Source of the DNA: Candidatus Colicola coprequi
GTDB taxonomy: Bacteria; Bacteroidota; Bacteroidia; Bacteroidales; Paludibacteraceae
Length of the DNA: 29,791 bases
Direction: 5' to 3'
Assembly: GCA_018065765.1 (NCBI GenBank)
Contig: JAGHSR010000060.1
Location: forward strand, 1-29,791
In this document: positions 15,818 through 24,736 of the stretch, one piece after another
How the letters are laid out: the number at the start of each line of letters is the position of its first letter
How positions within the stretch are numbered: position 1 is the stretch's first letter
Program-made: the position numbers and the translations under genes
Notes under the pieces: generated by a model
The model's input: only the letters and a program-made list of their open reading frames with translations
The model's database searches: none
What the model was told of the DNA's origin: nothing

Positions 15818-16951
15818 ATGCGATTTAGGGATATCATAGGGCAGGCAACGATAAAGCAGCAGTTGATTTCTTCCGTTCGGGAAGAAAGGATAGCTCATGC
15901 CCAATTGTTGACCGGTCCGGAAGGTGTGGGTAAGTTGCAATTGGCTATTGCTTATGCTCAATACATAGCATGCGCTCATCGCACAGAGACAGACAGTTGT
16001 GGTGAATGTCCATCGTGTTTACAATATCAGAAGTTGCAACATCCTGATTTGCATTTTGCTTTTCCCATTACCGAGAGTGGTGAAGTATGTGATAGTTATG
16101 TGGATAAGTTCCGTGAGACGATATTGAGCCGTCATTATTTCGACTTAGATGATTGGTACAAGGCTTTGGGCACAGAGAATAAACAGGGGATGATTTATGA
16201 GAAAGAGAGTAGTGAGATACTGCGTAAATTAAGTCTCAAATCGTTCAGTAACGGTTACAAAGTGATGATCATTTGGCAGCCGGAGAAGATGCATGCCGCC
16301 TGTGCGAATAAGTTGCTCAAGTTGTTGGAAGAGCCCCCCGAGAAGACATTATTTTTATTGGTAAGCGAACATCCGTTGCAATTATTGACAACTATATTGA
16401 GTCGCGTGCAGCAGATTCACGTGCCTAAGTTGTCGGACGAGGAAATAATGGAGGATGTACGGTGCAGAATGCAGAATGATGAATGCAAAGTGCAGGATAT
16501 AGTGCGTTTGGCAAACGGTAGTGTATTGAGGGCTCGCAAGTTGTTGGATGAGAGTGATACGAAGAAGCAGTTTTTTGAAGACTTTAAGTCGTTGATGCGT
16601 CGTGCTTGGATGGTGGGTCACAAAAAGAACTATGATGCTTTGTTGGAGTTGTACCAATGGAGTCAAGATATGGCGGATAGTAAAGTAGGCCGTGAGCGTC
16701 AGAAGGCATTTTTGCAATATGCGCAGTCACAGGTTCGTGAGAACTTTATTCGCAACTTCCACATGCCACAAATCAATTATCAAACGTCCGAAGAGCAAGA
16801 TTTTTCGAAAAACTTTGCACAGTTTATTCATGAAGGCAATGTGGAGCAGTTGATGCACGAGTTGGAGCGTGCAGAGAAGCAGATTTCACAAAACGGCAAT
16901 AGTAAAATGATATTTTTTGACCTGTGTTTGCAGGTGATTGTGATGATATAA
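15818..16951 (+). CDS. holB: DNA polymerase III delta' subunit
   Basis: The 377-residue clamp-loader protein starts MRFRDIIGQATIKQQL, the usual opening of this group. The P-loop is degenerate (GPEGVGKLQL, Leu where Ser/Thr is normal), as expected for delta', which does not use ATP. A zinc module follows with Cys52, 61, 64 and 67 (SCGECPSC). LLKLLEEPPEKTLFLLVSEHPLQLLTTILSR contains the conserved lid/sensor region. It opens the sliding clamp together with the delta and tau/gamma subunits. A low-complexity tract at 16462-16496 encodes part of an otherwise unremarkable linker. First gene of a plus-strand operon. Confidence 0.9.
   Translation: MRFRDIIGQATIKQQLISSVREERIAHAQLLTGPEGVGKLQLAIAYAQYIACAHRTETDSCGECPSCLQYQKLQHPDLHFAFPITESGEVCDSYVDKFRETILSRHYFDLDDWYKALGTENKQGMIYEKESSEILRKLSLKSFSNGYKVMIIWQPEKMHAACANKLLKLLEEPPEKTLFLLVSEHPLQLLTTILSRVQQIHVPKLSDEEIMEDVRCRMQNDECKVQDIVRLANGSVLRARKLLDESDTKKQFFEDFKSLMRRAWMVGHKKNYDALLELYQWSQDMADSKVGRERQKAFLQYAQSQVRENFIRNFHMPQINYQTSEEQDFSKNFAQFIHEGNVEQLMHELERAEKQISQNGNSKMIFFDLCLQVIVMI
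16462..16496 (+). repeat. Short-period tract inside holB
   Basis: Repeats of the form GTGCAGAAT / GCAGAATGAT / GAATGCAAA / GTGCAG encode VRCRMQNDECKVQD. Sequence of this composition is more typical of intergenic low-complexity repeats (compare AATGCAAAATGAATAAT at 17011-17027), suggesting an in-frame insertion. Confidence 0.4.
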
Positions 16952-16956
16952 TAAAA

Positions 16957-17018
16957 GACTCTAACCCCGACCCTTTCCCTCATAGGGCAAGGGGAGTGGG
17001 AATAATAAATAATGCAAA
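16957..17018 (+). other. holB-ricT spacer with a G/C-run hairpin
   Basis: CTCTAACCCC precedes CCCTTTCCCTCATAGGGCAAGGG, which can fold through CCCT/AGGG or CCTTTCCC-type pairing. It resembles the CTCTA plus CCCCC-TTCT-GGGGG arrangement at 4391-4476, so the same repeat class may have landed here. No T-run, so probably not a full terminator. Confidence 0.35.
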
Positions 17019-18134
17019 ATGAATAATAGATTTACATTGAATAATGATTCGTGCCAGTTTACAGCCAAGGCTTGTAGGCGCAATTCAGCGCACATGCTTC
17101 CCGTGACAGATTGGTTGTGTGATATCCCCGAAGATATGAACGAATCAGACTTGGTGGAGGTTCAGTTTAAGAACACACGCAAGGGTTACTACCACAATGG
17201 TGAGCATTTACCACTTGAGAAAGGCATCAAGGTGGCAGTAGAAGCTAATCCGGGTCATGATATAGGCGAAGTGACATTAACCGGCAGATTGGTTAAGTTG
17301 CAAATGAAAAAGAATCGTATTGACACTTCTCGATACGAAATTCGCAATATCTATCGTATTGCCACAGAGCAAGATTTATTACGCGCCGAGGAAGCGCATA
17401 AGAAGGAGCAGGACACCATGATACGTTCGCGTCAGTTGGCGAAATCATTGGGGTTGGAAATGAAAATAGGTGACGTGGAGTATCAGGGAGATGGTTCGAA
17501 GGCAATATTCTATTACATAGCAGACGGTCGTGTAGATTTTCGTCAGTTGATAAAGGTGTATGCTGAGACTTTCCGTATTCGTATTGAGATGAAACAAATT
17601 GGAGCCCGGCAAGAAGCAGGTCGTATCGGCGGTACGGGGCCTTGTGGTCGAGAATTATGTTGTTCAACATGGATGACCAATTTTATTAGCGTAGGTACAG
17701 GAGCAGCACGATTACAGAATATATCTCCCAATCCTCAGAAATTGGCAGGCCAGTGTGCCAAGCTGAAATGTTGTCTTAATTATGAAGTACCTGTTTACGA
17801 GGAGGCAGTCAAAAAGATACCGTCTCGTAATGTGGAGATAGAGACTCAGCAGGGCACGTACTATTTCTTTGCTTCCGACCCACTCAAAGCTGAGGTAACC
17901 TATTCGACAGATCCTCGTATGCCTGTTAATCTGCAAGTACTGACAGTAGAGCAGGCCAATGAGGTGATAGCCATGAATCGTCGTGGTGAAAAGCCTGCAT
18001 CGTTGAGTGGCAAATCGACCACTATGGCTGCGTCAGAGATTGGCTATCAGAACGTGGTTGGACAAGATGATTTGACACGGTTTGATAAAAAGAAAGTAAA
18101 AAATAGAAAGCCGAAAGTAGAACGGAAAAGGTAG
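17019..18134 (+). CDS. ricT: RicT/PSP1-domain iron-sulfur protein (YaaT-like)
   Basis: This 371-residue protein has the PSP1 C-terminal core: VEVQFKNTRKGYY near the start, then the cysteine-rich region GTGPCGRELCCSTWM and AKLKCCLNYEVPVYEE. In Bacillus the homologue (RicT/YaaT) is part of the Fe-S-containing Ric complex that affects RNA processing; in Bacteroidota its role is untested. It has an N-terminal extension with two further cysteines and a very basic tail (FDKKKVKNRKPKVERKR). It sits between holB and gldH with a 6-nt gap to the latter, a common order in Bacteroidales. Confidence 0.85.
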   Translation: MNNRFTLNNDSCQFTAKACRRNSAHMLPVTDWLCDIPEDMNESDLVEVQFKNTRKGYYHNGEHLPLEKGIKVAVEANPGHDIGEVTLTGRLVKLQMKKNRIDTSRYEIRNIYRIATEQDLLRAEEAHKKEQDTMIRSRQLAKSLGLEMKIGDVEYQGDGSKAIFYYIADGRVDFRQLIKVYAETFRIRIEMKQIGARQEAGRIGGTGPCGRELCCSTWMTNFISVGTGAARLQNISPNPQKLAGQCAKLKCCLNYEVPVYEEAVKKIPSRNVEIETQQGTYYFFASDPLKAEVTYSTDPRMPVNLQVLTVEQANEVIAMNRRGEKPASLSGKSTTMAASEIGYQNVVGQDDLTRFDKKKVKNRKPKVERKR

Positions 18135-18140
18135 ATTTTT

Positions 18141-18587
18141 ATGTTGAAAAAGTGGAAAGCACTATTGTTGATTTTGCTTAGCAGCGTGATGTTGACGGCA
18201 TGTTCGGACGGAGTCGTGTATAACGAGTACCGCCTGTTGCCGAATAAAGGATGGCATGCTGACTCGGTGATGTACTTCACATTTGATATAGAAGATACGG
18301 GGGCTATGTACGATATTGTGATAAATGTTCGGCATAAGGACAACTATACTTATCAAAATATGTGGTTATTTGTGGAGCAGGATACGATAGAGTTTTATTT
18401 GGCAGATAATTACGGAAACTGGTTGGGCAATGGCAAAAACGGGTTGATAGAAATGCCCGTACTATATGAACAGAACTACACTTTTTCACACGCAGGGACG
18501 CACACTATCAAGTTACAACACGGCATGCGAACCGATTGGTTAAGAGGAGTCAATGCAGTGGGAGTGGAAGTGAGGAAAGGAGAGTAG
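18141..18587 (+). CDS. gldH: GldH-like lipoprotein
   Basis: The 148-residue protein has a lipoprotein signal with lipobox LTAC (Cys21). The body has YNEYRLLPNKGWHADSVMYFTFDI and a C-terminal GTHTIKLQHGMRTDWLRGVNAVGVEV, matching the GldH family. In gliding Flavobacteria GldH is needed for motility; in non-gliding Bacteroidales it persists without a proven role. Outer-membrane or periplasmic anchoring is expected. It ends two bases before the trmB start. Confidence 0.85.
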   Translation: MLKKWKALLLILLSSVMLTACSDGVVYNEYRLLPNKGWHADSVMYFTFDIEDTGAMYDIVINVRHKDNYTYQNMWLFVEQDTIEFYLADNYGNWLGNGKNGLIEMPVLYEQNYTFSHAGTHTIKLQHGMRTDWLRGVNAVGVEVRKGE

Positions 18588-18589
18588 AG

Positions 18590-19348
18590 ATGGCAAAAAA
18601 TAAGTTACAAAAATTCGCAGAGATGAGGACATTCAGCAATGTCTTTCAGTGCGGAATGCAACAGTTGGAAGTGGGTAGCGAGATTACTGAGATGGCGGGT
18701 CATTGGCGTGAGATGTATTTTCGCAATGACCATCCCATTGTATTGGAACTGGGTTGCGGTCGCGGGGAATACACGGTAGGACTGGGGCAGTTGTATCCTG
18801 ATGTCAATTTCATCGGAGTAGATATTAAGGGTGCACGTATGTGGGCAGGAGCCAAGCAAGCCGAATTGGCTGGAATGAAGAATGTAGCGTTTTTGCGCAC
18901 TAATATTGAGATGTTACCTCGTTTTTTTGGAAACGAAGAAGTGGATGAGATATGGATTACATTTTGTGACCCGCAAATGAAAAAAGCCACTAAACGTCTA
19001 ACGTCCTCCTATTTCATGGAGCGTTATCAACAATTGATGAAGCCTAATGGTGTGATTCATTTGAAAACAGACAGTTTGTTTCTCTACACTTATACGCGAG
19101 AGATGATTCGTGTCAACGAATACGAGAAGATAGCAGACACGGACGACTTATATGCCAAAGAGCAGTATCCAGATGCCCAAGCCCTTCGCACCCACTATGA
19201 GCAACAATGGTTGGAGCGTGGGTTGACAATCAAGTATCTGAAATGGAAATTGGCACACAAGCAGAATTTATTAGAACCTGAAATAGATATAGAAAAAGAC
19301 ACGTACCGTTCGTACGGAAGAAACTATGTATCCACAACAAATCATTGA
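18590..19348 (+). CDS. trmB: tRNA (guanine-N7-)-methyltransferase
   Basis: The 252-residue protein starts MAKNKLQKFAEM, two bases after the gldH stop. The SAM site VLELGCGRGEY is at 51-61, GVDIKGARMW follows, and the TrmB signature appears as ITFCDPQMKKATKRLTSSYF; the usual FPDPQ has Cys in place of the first Pro. LKTDSLFLYTYT and the C-terminal family region follow. It methylates G46 of tRNAs. The frame is open upstream to 18536, inside gldH, but that part is not conserved-looking. Its 3' end overlaps mrp by 23 nt. Confidence 0.9.
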   Translation: MAKNKLQKFAEMRTFSNVFQCGMQQLEVGSEITEMAGHWREMYFRNDHPIVLELGCGRGEYTVGLGQLYPDVNFIGVDIKGARMWAGAKQAELAGMKNVAFLRTNIEMLPRFFGNEEVDEIWITFCDPQMKKATKRLTSSYFMERYQQLMKPNGVIHLKTDSLFLYTYTREMIRVNEYEKIADTDDLYAKEQYPDAQALRTHYEQQWLERGLTIKYLKWKLAHKQNLLEPEIDIEKDTYRSYGRNYVSTTNH

Positions 19349-20360
19349 TGCTTTGCATACCGTGCGTTACCCCGGGACTGGTAATGACTTAGTTACGGGC
19401 GGTATGTTGGAAGACGATATACGCATTTCCGGTATGGAAGTAGCGTTTTCCCTGTTATTTGAGAAGGATAACGACCCTTTCATTAAGTCGGTAGTTAAGG
19501 CAACAGAAACGGCTATCAAGACTTACGTTGATAGTAATGCCACGGTGAACATTCACCTCAAATACAAAAAGCAGAACCTTAATCCTGCTCAGACTCAACC
19601 TGCCATTGATGCCAAGCACATCATTGCCATTCATTCGGGCAAAGGTGGAGTAGGCAAATCCACGGTGGCCGCCAATTTGGCGATAGCTTTGTCTCAGCGC
19701 GGTTATCGGGTAGGGTTGTTGGATGCCGATATCCATGGCCCATCAATGCCTAAGATGTTTCACACTGAAGAATGTCGGCCTGTATCGGTTGAGGTGGAAG
19801 GGCGTGACCTGATAGACCCGATAGAGCAATATGGTGTCAAAATGTTGAGTATAGGATTTTTTGTAGATCCTCAATCAGCAGTAGTATGGCGTGGTGGTAT
19901 GGCGTCGAATGCCATCAAACAACTCATTCAGGATGCTAACTGGGGTGCATTGGATTATTTTTTGATAGACCTGCCCCCCGGAACCAGTGATATACATTTG
20001 ACGTTGGTTCAAACCTTACACTTGACGGGCGCAATTGTGGTAACCACTCCCCAACCGGTAGCGTTGGTGGATGCCCGCAAAGGTGTGGATATGTTCCGCA
20101 ACGAAAAGATAAATGTCCCTGTATTGGGTATCATAGAGAATATGGCATGGTTCACTCCTGCCGAGTTGCCTGAAAATCGCTACTATATATTCGGGCACGA
20201 TGGCGGGAAAAGACTGGCGGAAGAATTACAAGTGCCCTTATTGGGACAAATTCCGTTAGTACAGTCCATACGTGAAGCGGGTGATGAAGGTATGCCGATT
20301 GCTCTACAAGAAGGACATCCGGCAGCCATGATGTTTGCTCAAATAGCCGCTCAATTATAG
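19326..20360 (+). CDS. mrp: Mrp/ApbC-type Fe-S carrier ATPase
   Basis: The 344-residue protein has an N-terminal MIP18/DUF59-like domain (residues 1-80) and a MinD-like P-loop domain. The deviant Walker A GKGGVGKST is at 105-113, with LLDADIHGPSMPKM and FLIDLPPGTSD. The C-terminal CxxC that binds the cluster in many Mrp proteins is absent at ENMAWFTPAELPENRYYIFG; as far as I recall Bacteroidota homologues share this, so it is not damage. It carries or assembles iron-sulfur clusters in the cytoplasm. It overlaps the end of trmB and is followed four bases later by the MATE gene. Confidence 0.92.
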   Translation: MYPQQIIDALHTVRYPGTGNDLVTGGMLEDDIRISGMEVAFSLLFEKDNDPFIKSVVKATETAIKTYVDSNATVNIHLKYKKQNLNPAQTQPAIDAKHIIAIHSGKGGVGKSTVAANLAIALSQRGYRVGLLDADIHGPSMPKMFHTEECRPVSVEVEGRDLIDPIEQYGVKMLSIGFFVDPQSAVVWRGGMASNAIKQLIQDANWGALDYFLIDLPPGTSDIHLTLVQTLHLTGAIVVTTPQPVALVDARKGVDMFRNEKINVPVLGIIENMAWFTPAELPENRYYIFGHDGGKRLAEELQVPLLGQIPLVQSIREAGDEGMPIALQEGHPAAMMFAQIAAQL

Positions 20361-20363
20361 CCT

Positions 20364-21767
20364 ATGATTAAAGCGACAGAACTTGGTACAGAATCCATAC
20401 GCAAATTACTAATCAAGTACGCTCTACCGGGCATCATTGCGATGACTGCCAGTTCGCTATACAATATAGTGGACTCTATCTTCATTGGCCATGGTTGTGG
20501 TGCGTTGGCATTGAGTGGTTTGACGGTAGCTAAGCCTTTTATGGACATATGTGCTGCCTTCGGGAGTTTTGTAGGTGTAGGAGCCAGTACGTTATTGGCA
20601 ATTAAATTGGGTGAACGAGATTATAGGAGTGCCAACAAGATTTTGGGTAACGTGATAGTGCTCAATGTAATCTTGAGCAGTTTGGTGATGATAGTAGGAT
20701 TGGTGTGGTTGGATCCGATATTGTATGCGTTCGGGGCTAGTGAAGATACGCTCGTGTATGCTCGTGAATACATGGAGATCATACTATGGGGGAATATATT
20801 GACTCACATTTATTTTGGCTTGAACAACATGCTCCGTTCGATGGGTCATCCTCGCAGTTCGATGGTGGCTACTATCGTGGCGGTGTTTGTGAATATTGTG
20901 TTAGATCCGATATTTATTTTTGGATTGGACATGGGCGTTCGTGGAGCAGCATTGGCAACCATCATTTCGCAAGCGATAGCCGTGATTTGGCAGATGACTA
21001 TTTTCTGTGACAAACGTGAGATAGTCCATTTTCACAAGGGGATATGGCGACTGGAGCGAGACATCACGTTGCGTTCATTCTCCATCGGTTTGTCACCATT
21101 TCTAATGAATTTAGCTCACTGTTTTGTAGTCATCATTATCAACAATCAACTCAAGCTCTACGGAGGTGATATGGCATTGGCGGCATATGGTGTAGTCAAC
21201 CGTTTGGTGTTTGTTTTTGCGATGATAGTGATGGGGCTTAATCAAGGTATGCAACCGATAGTGGGTTACAACTATGGGGCTCATCAGTATCGACGGATGT
21301 TGCGTGCTTTTAAGTTGACCGCTATTTGTGCCACGTTTGTGATGGGTTCAGTGTTCTTATTGGGCGAGTTTGTACCCGAGTGGATGGTTCGTATGTTTAC
21401 GCATGACGCAACATTGATAGCCATCACCGTGCACCCCATGCGCATTATTGTATGTTCGTTGTTGGTGGTAGGATTTCAGATGGTGACCGGTAATTTCTTC
21501 ACTTCGATAGGTATGGCAGGCAAAGCTATTTTCTTGAGTCTGACTCGTCAAGTGATTTATCTGATACCGATGGCACTATGGTTGCCGATGGCATTTAGCA
21601 ATAATCCCATAGATGGTATATGGTGGTGTTTGCCCATCAGCGATATGTTGTCGGCACTGACCGCTGCCATTATTTTAGTCATTCAAATGCGCAAATTTCG
21701 CCAACAGATAGAAGAAGAGGCCATCATCATTGATGATGAGCAATTGTTGGGTAAGGCTTGTGAATAA
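20364..21767 (+). CDS. MATE-family efflux transporter
   Basis: The 467-residue membrane protein has about twelve helices and the MATE repeat structure. YALPGIIAMTASSLYNIVDSIFIG is the diagnostic first helix (MepA-like PxxxxMxxxxLYNxVDxxFIG), with LSGLTVAKPFMD, GASTLLAIKLGERDYRSA and the second-half equivalents MGLNQGMQPIVGYNYGA. It exports cationic drugs or metabolites by Na+ or H+ antiport; substrate unknown. Four bases after mrp, it is the last gene of the holB operon. The C-terminal tail is acidic (EEEAIIIDDEQ). Confidence 0.9.
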   Translation: MIKATELGTESIRKLLIKYALPGIIAMTASSLYNIVDSIFIGHGCGALALSGLTVAKPFMDICAAFGSFVGVGASTLLAIKLGERDYRSANKILGNVIVLNVILSSLVMIVGLVWLDPILYAFGASEDTLVYAREYMEIILWGNILTHIYFGLNNMLRSMGHPRSSMVATIVAVFVNIVLDPIFIFGLDMGVRGAALATIISQAIAVIWQMTIFCDKREIVHFHKGIWRLERDITLRSFSIGLSPFLMNLAHCFVVIIINNQLKLYGGDMALAAYGVVNRLVFVFAMIVMGLNQGMQPIVGYNYGAHQYRRMLRAFKLTAICATFVMGSVFLLGEFVPEWMVRMFTHDATLIAITVHPMRIIVCSLLVVGFQMVTGNFFTSIGMAGKAIFLSLTRQVIYLIPMALWLPMAFSNNPIDGIWWCLPISDMLSALTAAIILVIQMRKFRQQIEEEAIIIDDEQLLGKACE

Positions 21768-21787
21768 GGGTGGTGAATGGATAGGGA

Positions 21788-22378
21788 TTACAATTGCCCT
21801 GCTTCTACAAGATTGATGACACGTTCGATAATTTGGTCTTTGTCGTTGCCATCGTATCCTTCTTTGAGATCATTTCGAAATAGTTTAGCCACAAACTGCC
21901 AAAAATCAGCAGAGACCTTACCTCGGTAATATCGGATGAGTTCGTAACTGGTTTTGTCGCTTTCCCGATCCATGAGTTTCATAAGCATTTGTCCCTGTGA
22001 GGCGGTCATATTGCGAAACTCATTTTCGTATTTACGGAATAAATAACGCTCATATTGTCTCCACCAACGTTTCCGCTCCTTTTTGGTGTTGAGTTTTGCC
22101 AATTCGGCATCTGCTACTACCATGTCGGCAGCAATAAGTTTAGCAAAGGGCAGAGTTTTTTTGACATCCCGAACCGTGCGCCAATAGAAACGTTCTTGTC
22201 TCTTGTTTTTGAAAACCATCCTAGGGTACACATACACGTCCTTTAGGAACGCCAAGTACATTGTATCACCGGATGTAGTCAAGCGAGCCAATGCAGAATC
22301 ACCGGGTATAGTGGCGGCAGCAGAGACGGTGCACATAAGCCAAAGGAGGGGCAGTATAATAGTAGTTTTGCGACTCAT
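21788..22378 (-). CDS. DUF4294-domain secreted protein
   Basis: The 196-residue protein has a cleavable signal peptide (MSRKTTIILPLLWLMCTVSAAA) and a DUF4294-like region: LAFLKDVYVYPRMVFKNKRQERFYWRTVRDVKKTLPFAKL. The remainder is strongly basic and helical (KKERKRWWRQYERYLFRKYENEF). Function is unknown; members are common periplasmic proteins in Bacteroidota. It has its own promoter, divergent from nfnA and convergent with the MATE gene. Confidence 0.8.
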   Translation of the reverse strand: MSRKTTIILPLLWLMCTVSAAATIPGDSALARLTTSGDTMYLAFLKDVYVYPRMVFKNKRQERFYWRTVRDVKKTLPFAKLIAADMVVADAELAKLNTKKERKRWWRQYERYLFRKYENEFRNMTASQGQMLMKLMDRESDKTSYELIRYYRGKVSADFWQFVAKLFRNDLKEGYDGNDKDQIIERVINLVEAGQL

Positions 22379-22416
22379 TTTCTATTAGGCAACATAATGT
22401 ATGCCAAATGCGATTG

Positions 22417-22447
22417 CAAAGTTACAACGATTTTTGGGAATTGACAA
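22417..22447 (-). promoter_or_regulatory. Promoter of the DUF4294 gene
   Basis: Minus strand: TTG (22447-22445), 20 bp, TAACTTTG (22424-22417). Back to back with the nfnA promoter. Confidence 0.65.
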
Positions 22448-22453
22448 TATTTA

Positions 22454-22485
22454 TTTGCACATAATGAAAAAATGCAGTACCTTTG
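22454..22485 (+). promoter_or_regulatory. Promoter of the nfnA-nfnB gene
   Basis: TTTG (22454-22457), 20 bp, TACCTTTG (22478-22485). This rules out the ATG at 22483 as a start and supports the one at 22504. Confidence 0.75.
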
Positions 22486-22503
22486 TCTCAAAATTGCAAA
22501 AAG

Positions 22504-23061
22504 ATGAATAAAATAATAAGCAAGCGTTTCTTCTCAGATAACGTGGCGGAACTGGTGATAGAAGCACCTATGATAGCACGCAGTCGTCGTGCCGGTCACT
22601 TTGTGATAGTTAGAGTAGATAGTCATTCTGAGCGTATGCCACTGACCATCAGTGACGCAGACACAGAAAAAGGCACCATCACATTAGTGGTGCAGCGTGT
22701 CGGTGTATCGTCCGCTAAGTTGTGCGCTATGAATATAGGCGATGAATTGGCTGATTTGGTAGGTCCATTGGGTAAAGCGACAGACATACAGCGTTTTGGT
22801 ACCGTAGTGTGTGCATGTGGGGGTGTAGGTGCAGCTCCCACTTTACCTATTGTGCAGGCGCTCAAATATGCCGGTAATCGTGTGATAACGATATTAGCGG
22901 CTCGTACAGCCGAACTCATCATTTTGAAAGACGAATTGGAGAAATACTCCGATGAAATCATCGTCATGACCGATGACGGGTCTATGGGGCAAAAGGGTGT
23001 TGTGACGGTGGGAGTAGAGCAAGTGATTCAGCGCGAGAAAGTGGATAATGTATCACAATAG
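22504..23061 (+). CDS. nfnA: NfnA-like FAD/NAD(P)-binding subunit, N-terminal fragment before a frameshift
   Basis: These 185 residues (MNKIISKRFFSDNVAELVIEA) match the first two-thirds of the PyrK/NfnA ferredoxin-NADP reductase family: the FAD-binding barrel with RMPLTISD, and the NAD-binding fold with CACGGVGAAPTLPIVQALK and MTDDGSMGQKGVVT. The reading stops at TAG (23059-23061) exactly where the family continues. The missing C-terminal part, including the [2Fe-2S] cysteines, is in the next frame from 23052. Normally this is the N-terminal half of one long protein in Bacteroidales. Alone, this fragment would lack its iron-sulfur cluster. Confidence 0.8.
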   Translation: MNKIISKRFFSDNVAELVIEAPMIARSRRAGHFVIVRVDSHSERMPLTISDADTEKGTITLVVQRVGVSSAKLCAMNIGDELADLVGPLGKATDIQRFGTVVCACGGVGAAPTLPIVQALKYAGNRVITILAARTAELIILKDELEKYSDEIIVMTDDGSMGQKGVVTVGVEQVIQREKVDNVSQ

Positions 23062-23072
23062 GTCCTGCCATC

Positions 23073-24725
23073 ATGATGAAATTTGTCAGTCTGATGACCG
23101 CTAAATATGGTATTCCGACCGATGCCAGTCTGAATACCATAATGGTGGACGGTACGGGTATGTGTGGTGCCTGTCGTGTTACGGTAGGTGGAAAGACCAA
23201 GTTTGTATGTGTAGATGGTCCTGAGTTTAACGCACACGAGGTAGATTGGGACGAGATGATGTCTCGTTTGCGCTCATATAAACCGGAAGAAGCAATAGCT
23301 TACGAGCACTGGCAGATGGCGCAAAAGCCACTTACTGCCAAAGAGCGCGTGGTCATTCCGCGCGTAAAAATGAATGAACTAAGTCCGGAAGTGCGTGTTC
23401 GTTCTTTGCGCAATGAAGTCAATCAGGGATTAACGATGCAGCAAGCCCTAACGGAAGCGCATCGCTGTCTTAACTGCAAAAATCCCACTTGTGTAGAGGG
23501 TTGTCCGGTAAATATCAACATCCCGGGATTTATTAAACGTTTGGAACAAGGGGATGTGCAAGGAGCAGCTGATGTAATTAAGCAGAGTAGCACTCTGCCG
23601 GCAGTATGCGGTCGCGTATGTCCTCAAGAGAAACAATGCGAGGCACGTTGTATTCATCATAAGATGGGACACGAACCGGTCGCAATAGGTTATTTGGAGC
23701 GTTTTGTGGCTGACAATAGTCTGGAAAGCAACGTTAAGTCTATTGTATCAAATGGAATAAAAGTGGCTGTGGTAGGTTCTGGACCTGCCGGATTGGCTTG
23801 CGCAGGAGATTTGGCTAAATATGGGTATTCAGTTACCGTGTTTGAGGCTCTACACGAAATAGGTGGTGTACTAAAATACGGTATTCCTGAATTCCGTTTG
23901 CCAAACAAAATAGTGGATAAAGAGATCGATGGTTTGCGAGCTTTAGGAGTGGAATTTAAGAAAGACACTATTATTGGCAAAACCATCTCCGTTGAACAGC
24001 TGAACGAAGAGGGTTATGCAGCTATTTTTGTTGGTTCAGGAGCAGGACTTCCACGATTTATGAATATCCCCGGTGAGAACCTGAACGGAGTTCTCTCTTG
24101 CAATGAATACCTCACTCGCGTTAACCTAATGGATGCCAGCAATTCGGGTACCGATACACCTCTGTTGTACGGCAAGAACGTGGCAGTGATAGGTGGCGGA
24201 AATACCGCCATGGATGCCGTTCGTACGGCTAAGCGTTTGGGTGCGGAACATGCTATGATAGTCTATCGTCGCAGTGAAGAAGAGATGCCCGCTCGTGTAG
24301 AGGAGGTTCGTCACGCCAAGGAAGAAGGTATAGAATTTCTTACGTTGCACAATCCAATAGAGTATCATGCAGATGAGACCGGGCGTGTCAAAGAAGTTGT
24401 TCTGCAGGTGATGGCATTGGGTGAACCCGATGAGTCAGGGCGTCGCAGTCCTATGCCTGTAGAAGGTAAAACAATAACCATTCCAGTGGATTTGGTGATA
24501 GTTAGTGTTGGTGTTTCGCCTAATCCTCTTATTCCTAACACTGTAGCGGGTTTGGATATATCCAAGAAAGGTACAATCGTGGTGGCAGAAGAAACCATGC
24601 AAAGCAATATCTCCACCCTCTTTGCAGGTGGAGATATCGTACGCGGTGGTGCCACAGTAATTCTGGCTATGTCCGATGGACGTCGTGCAGCAAAGGCTAT
24701 ACACGAATACTTGACCAATAAGTAA
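23073..24725 (+). CDS. nfnB: NfnB/GltD-like NADPH oxidoreductase carrying the C-terminal end of NfnA
   Basis: This 550-residue frame begins with NfnA's C-terminus: MMKFVSLMTAKYGIP, then the [2Fe-2S] motif DGTGMCGACRVTV...FVCVDGPEF. It continues into a complete GltD/NfnB protein. The 4Fe-4S region is CLNCKNPTCVEGCPV and CGRVCPQEKQCEARC, the FAD fold VAVVGSGPAGLACAG, and the NADP fold VAVIGGGNTAMDAVRTAKRLG. NfnAB couples NADH, NADPH and ferredoxin by flavin-based bifurcation; related fusions are often labelled glutamate synthase small subunit. The ATG at 23073 is simply an internal Met of the fused protein, so true translation probably starts at 22504 if the frame is restored. Confidence 0.85.
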   Translation: MMKFVSLMTAKYGIPTDASLNTIMVDGTGMCGACRVTVGGKTKFVCVDGPEFNAHEVDWDEMMSRLRSYKPEEAIAYEHWQMAQKPLTAKERVVIPRVKMNELSPEVRVRSLRNEVNQGLTMQQALTEAHRCLNCKNPTCVEGCPVNINIPGFIKRLEQGDVQGAADVIKQSSTLPAVCGRVCPQEKQCEARCIHHKMGHEPVAIGYLERFVADNSLESNVKSIVSNGIKVAVVGSGPAGLACAGDLAKYGYSVTVFEALHEIGGVLKYGIPEFRLPNKIVDKEIDGLRALGVEFKKDTIIGKTISVEQLNEEGYAAIFVGSGAGLPRFMNIPGENLNGVLSCNEYLTRVNLMDASNSGTDTPLLYGKNVAVIGGGNTAMDAVRTAKRLGAEHAMIVYRRSEEEMPARVEEVRHAKEEGIEFLTLHNPIEYHADETGRVKEVVLQVMALGEPDESGRRSPMPVEGKTITIPVDLVIVSVGVSPNPLIPNTVAGLDISKKGTIVVAEETMQSNISTLFAGGDIVRGGATVILAMSDGRRAAKAIHEYLTNK

Positions 24726-24736
24726 CGAAAGTGCAA

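Noticed and set aside
15914..15937. Broken P-loop in holB as a sign of decay
   Set aside because: The delta' subunit of the clamp loader does not need ATP binding, and degenerate P-loops are usual.
19326..20360. Loss of the C-terminal CxxC in Mrp as a defect
   Set aside because: To my knowledge Bacteroidota homologues have the same FTPAELPEN-type region, so it is the phylum's normal form.
23041..23061. Programmed -1 frameshifting in nfnA-nfnB
   Set aside because: No X-XXY-YYZ slippery heptamer in the zero frame, and the missing base is explained by a simple deletion.
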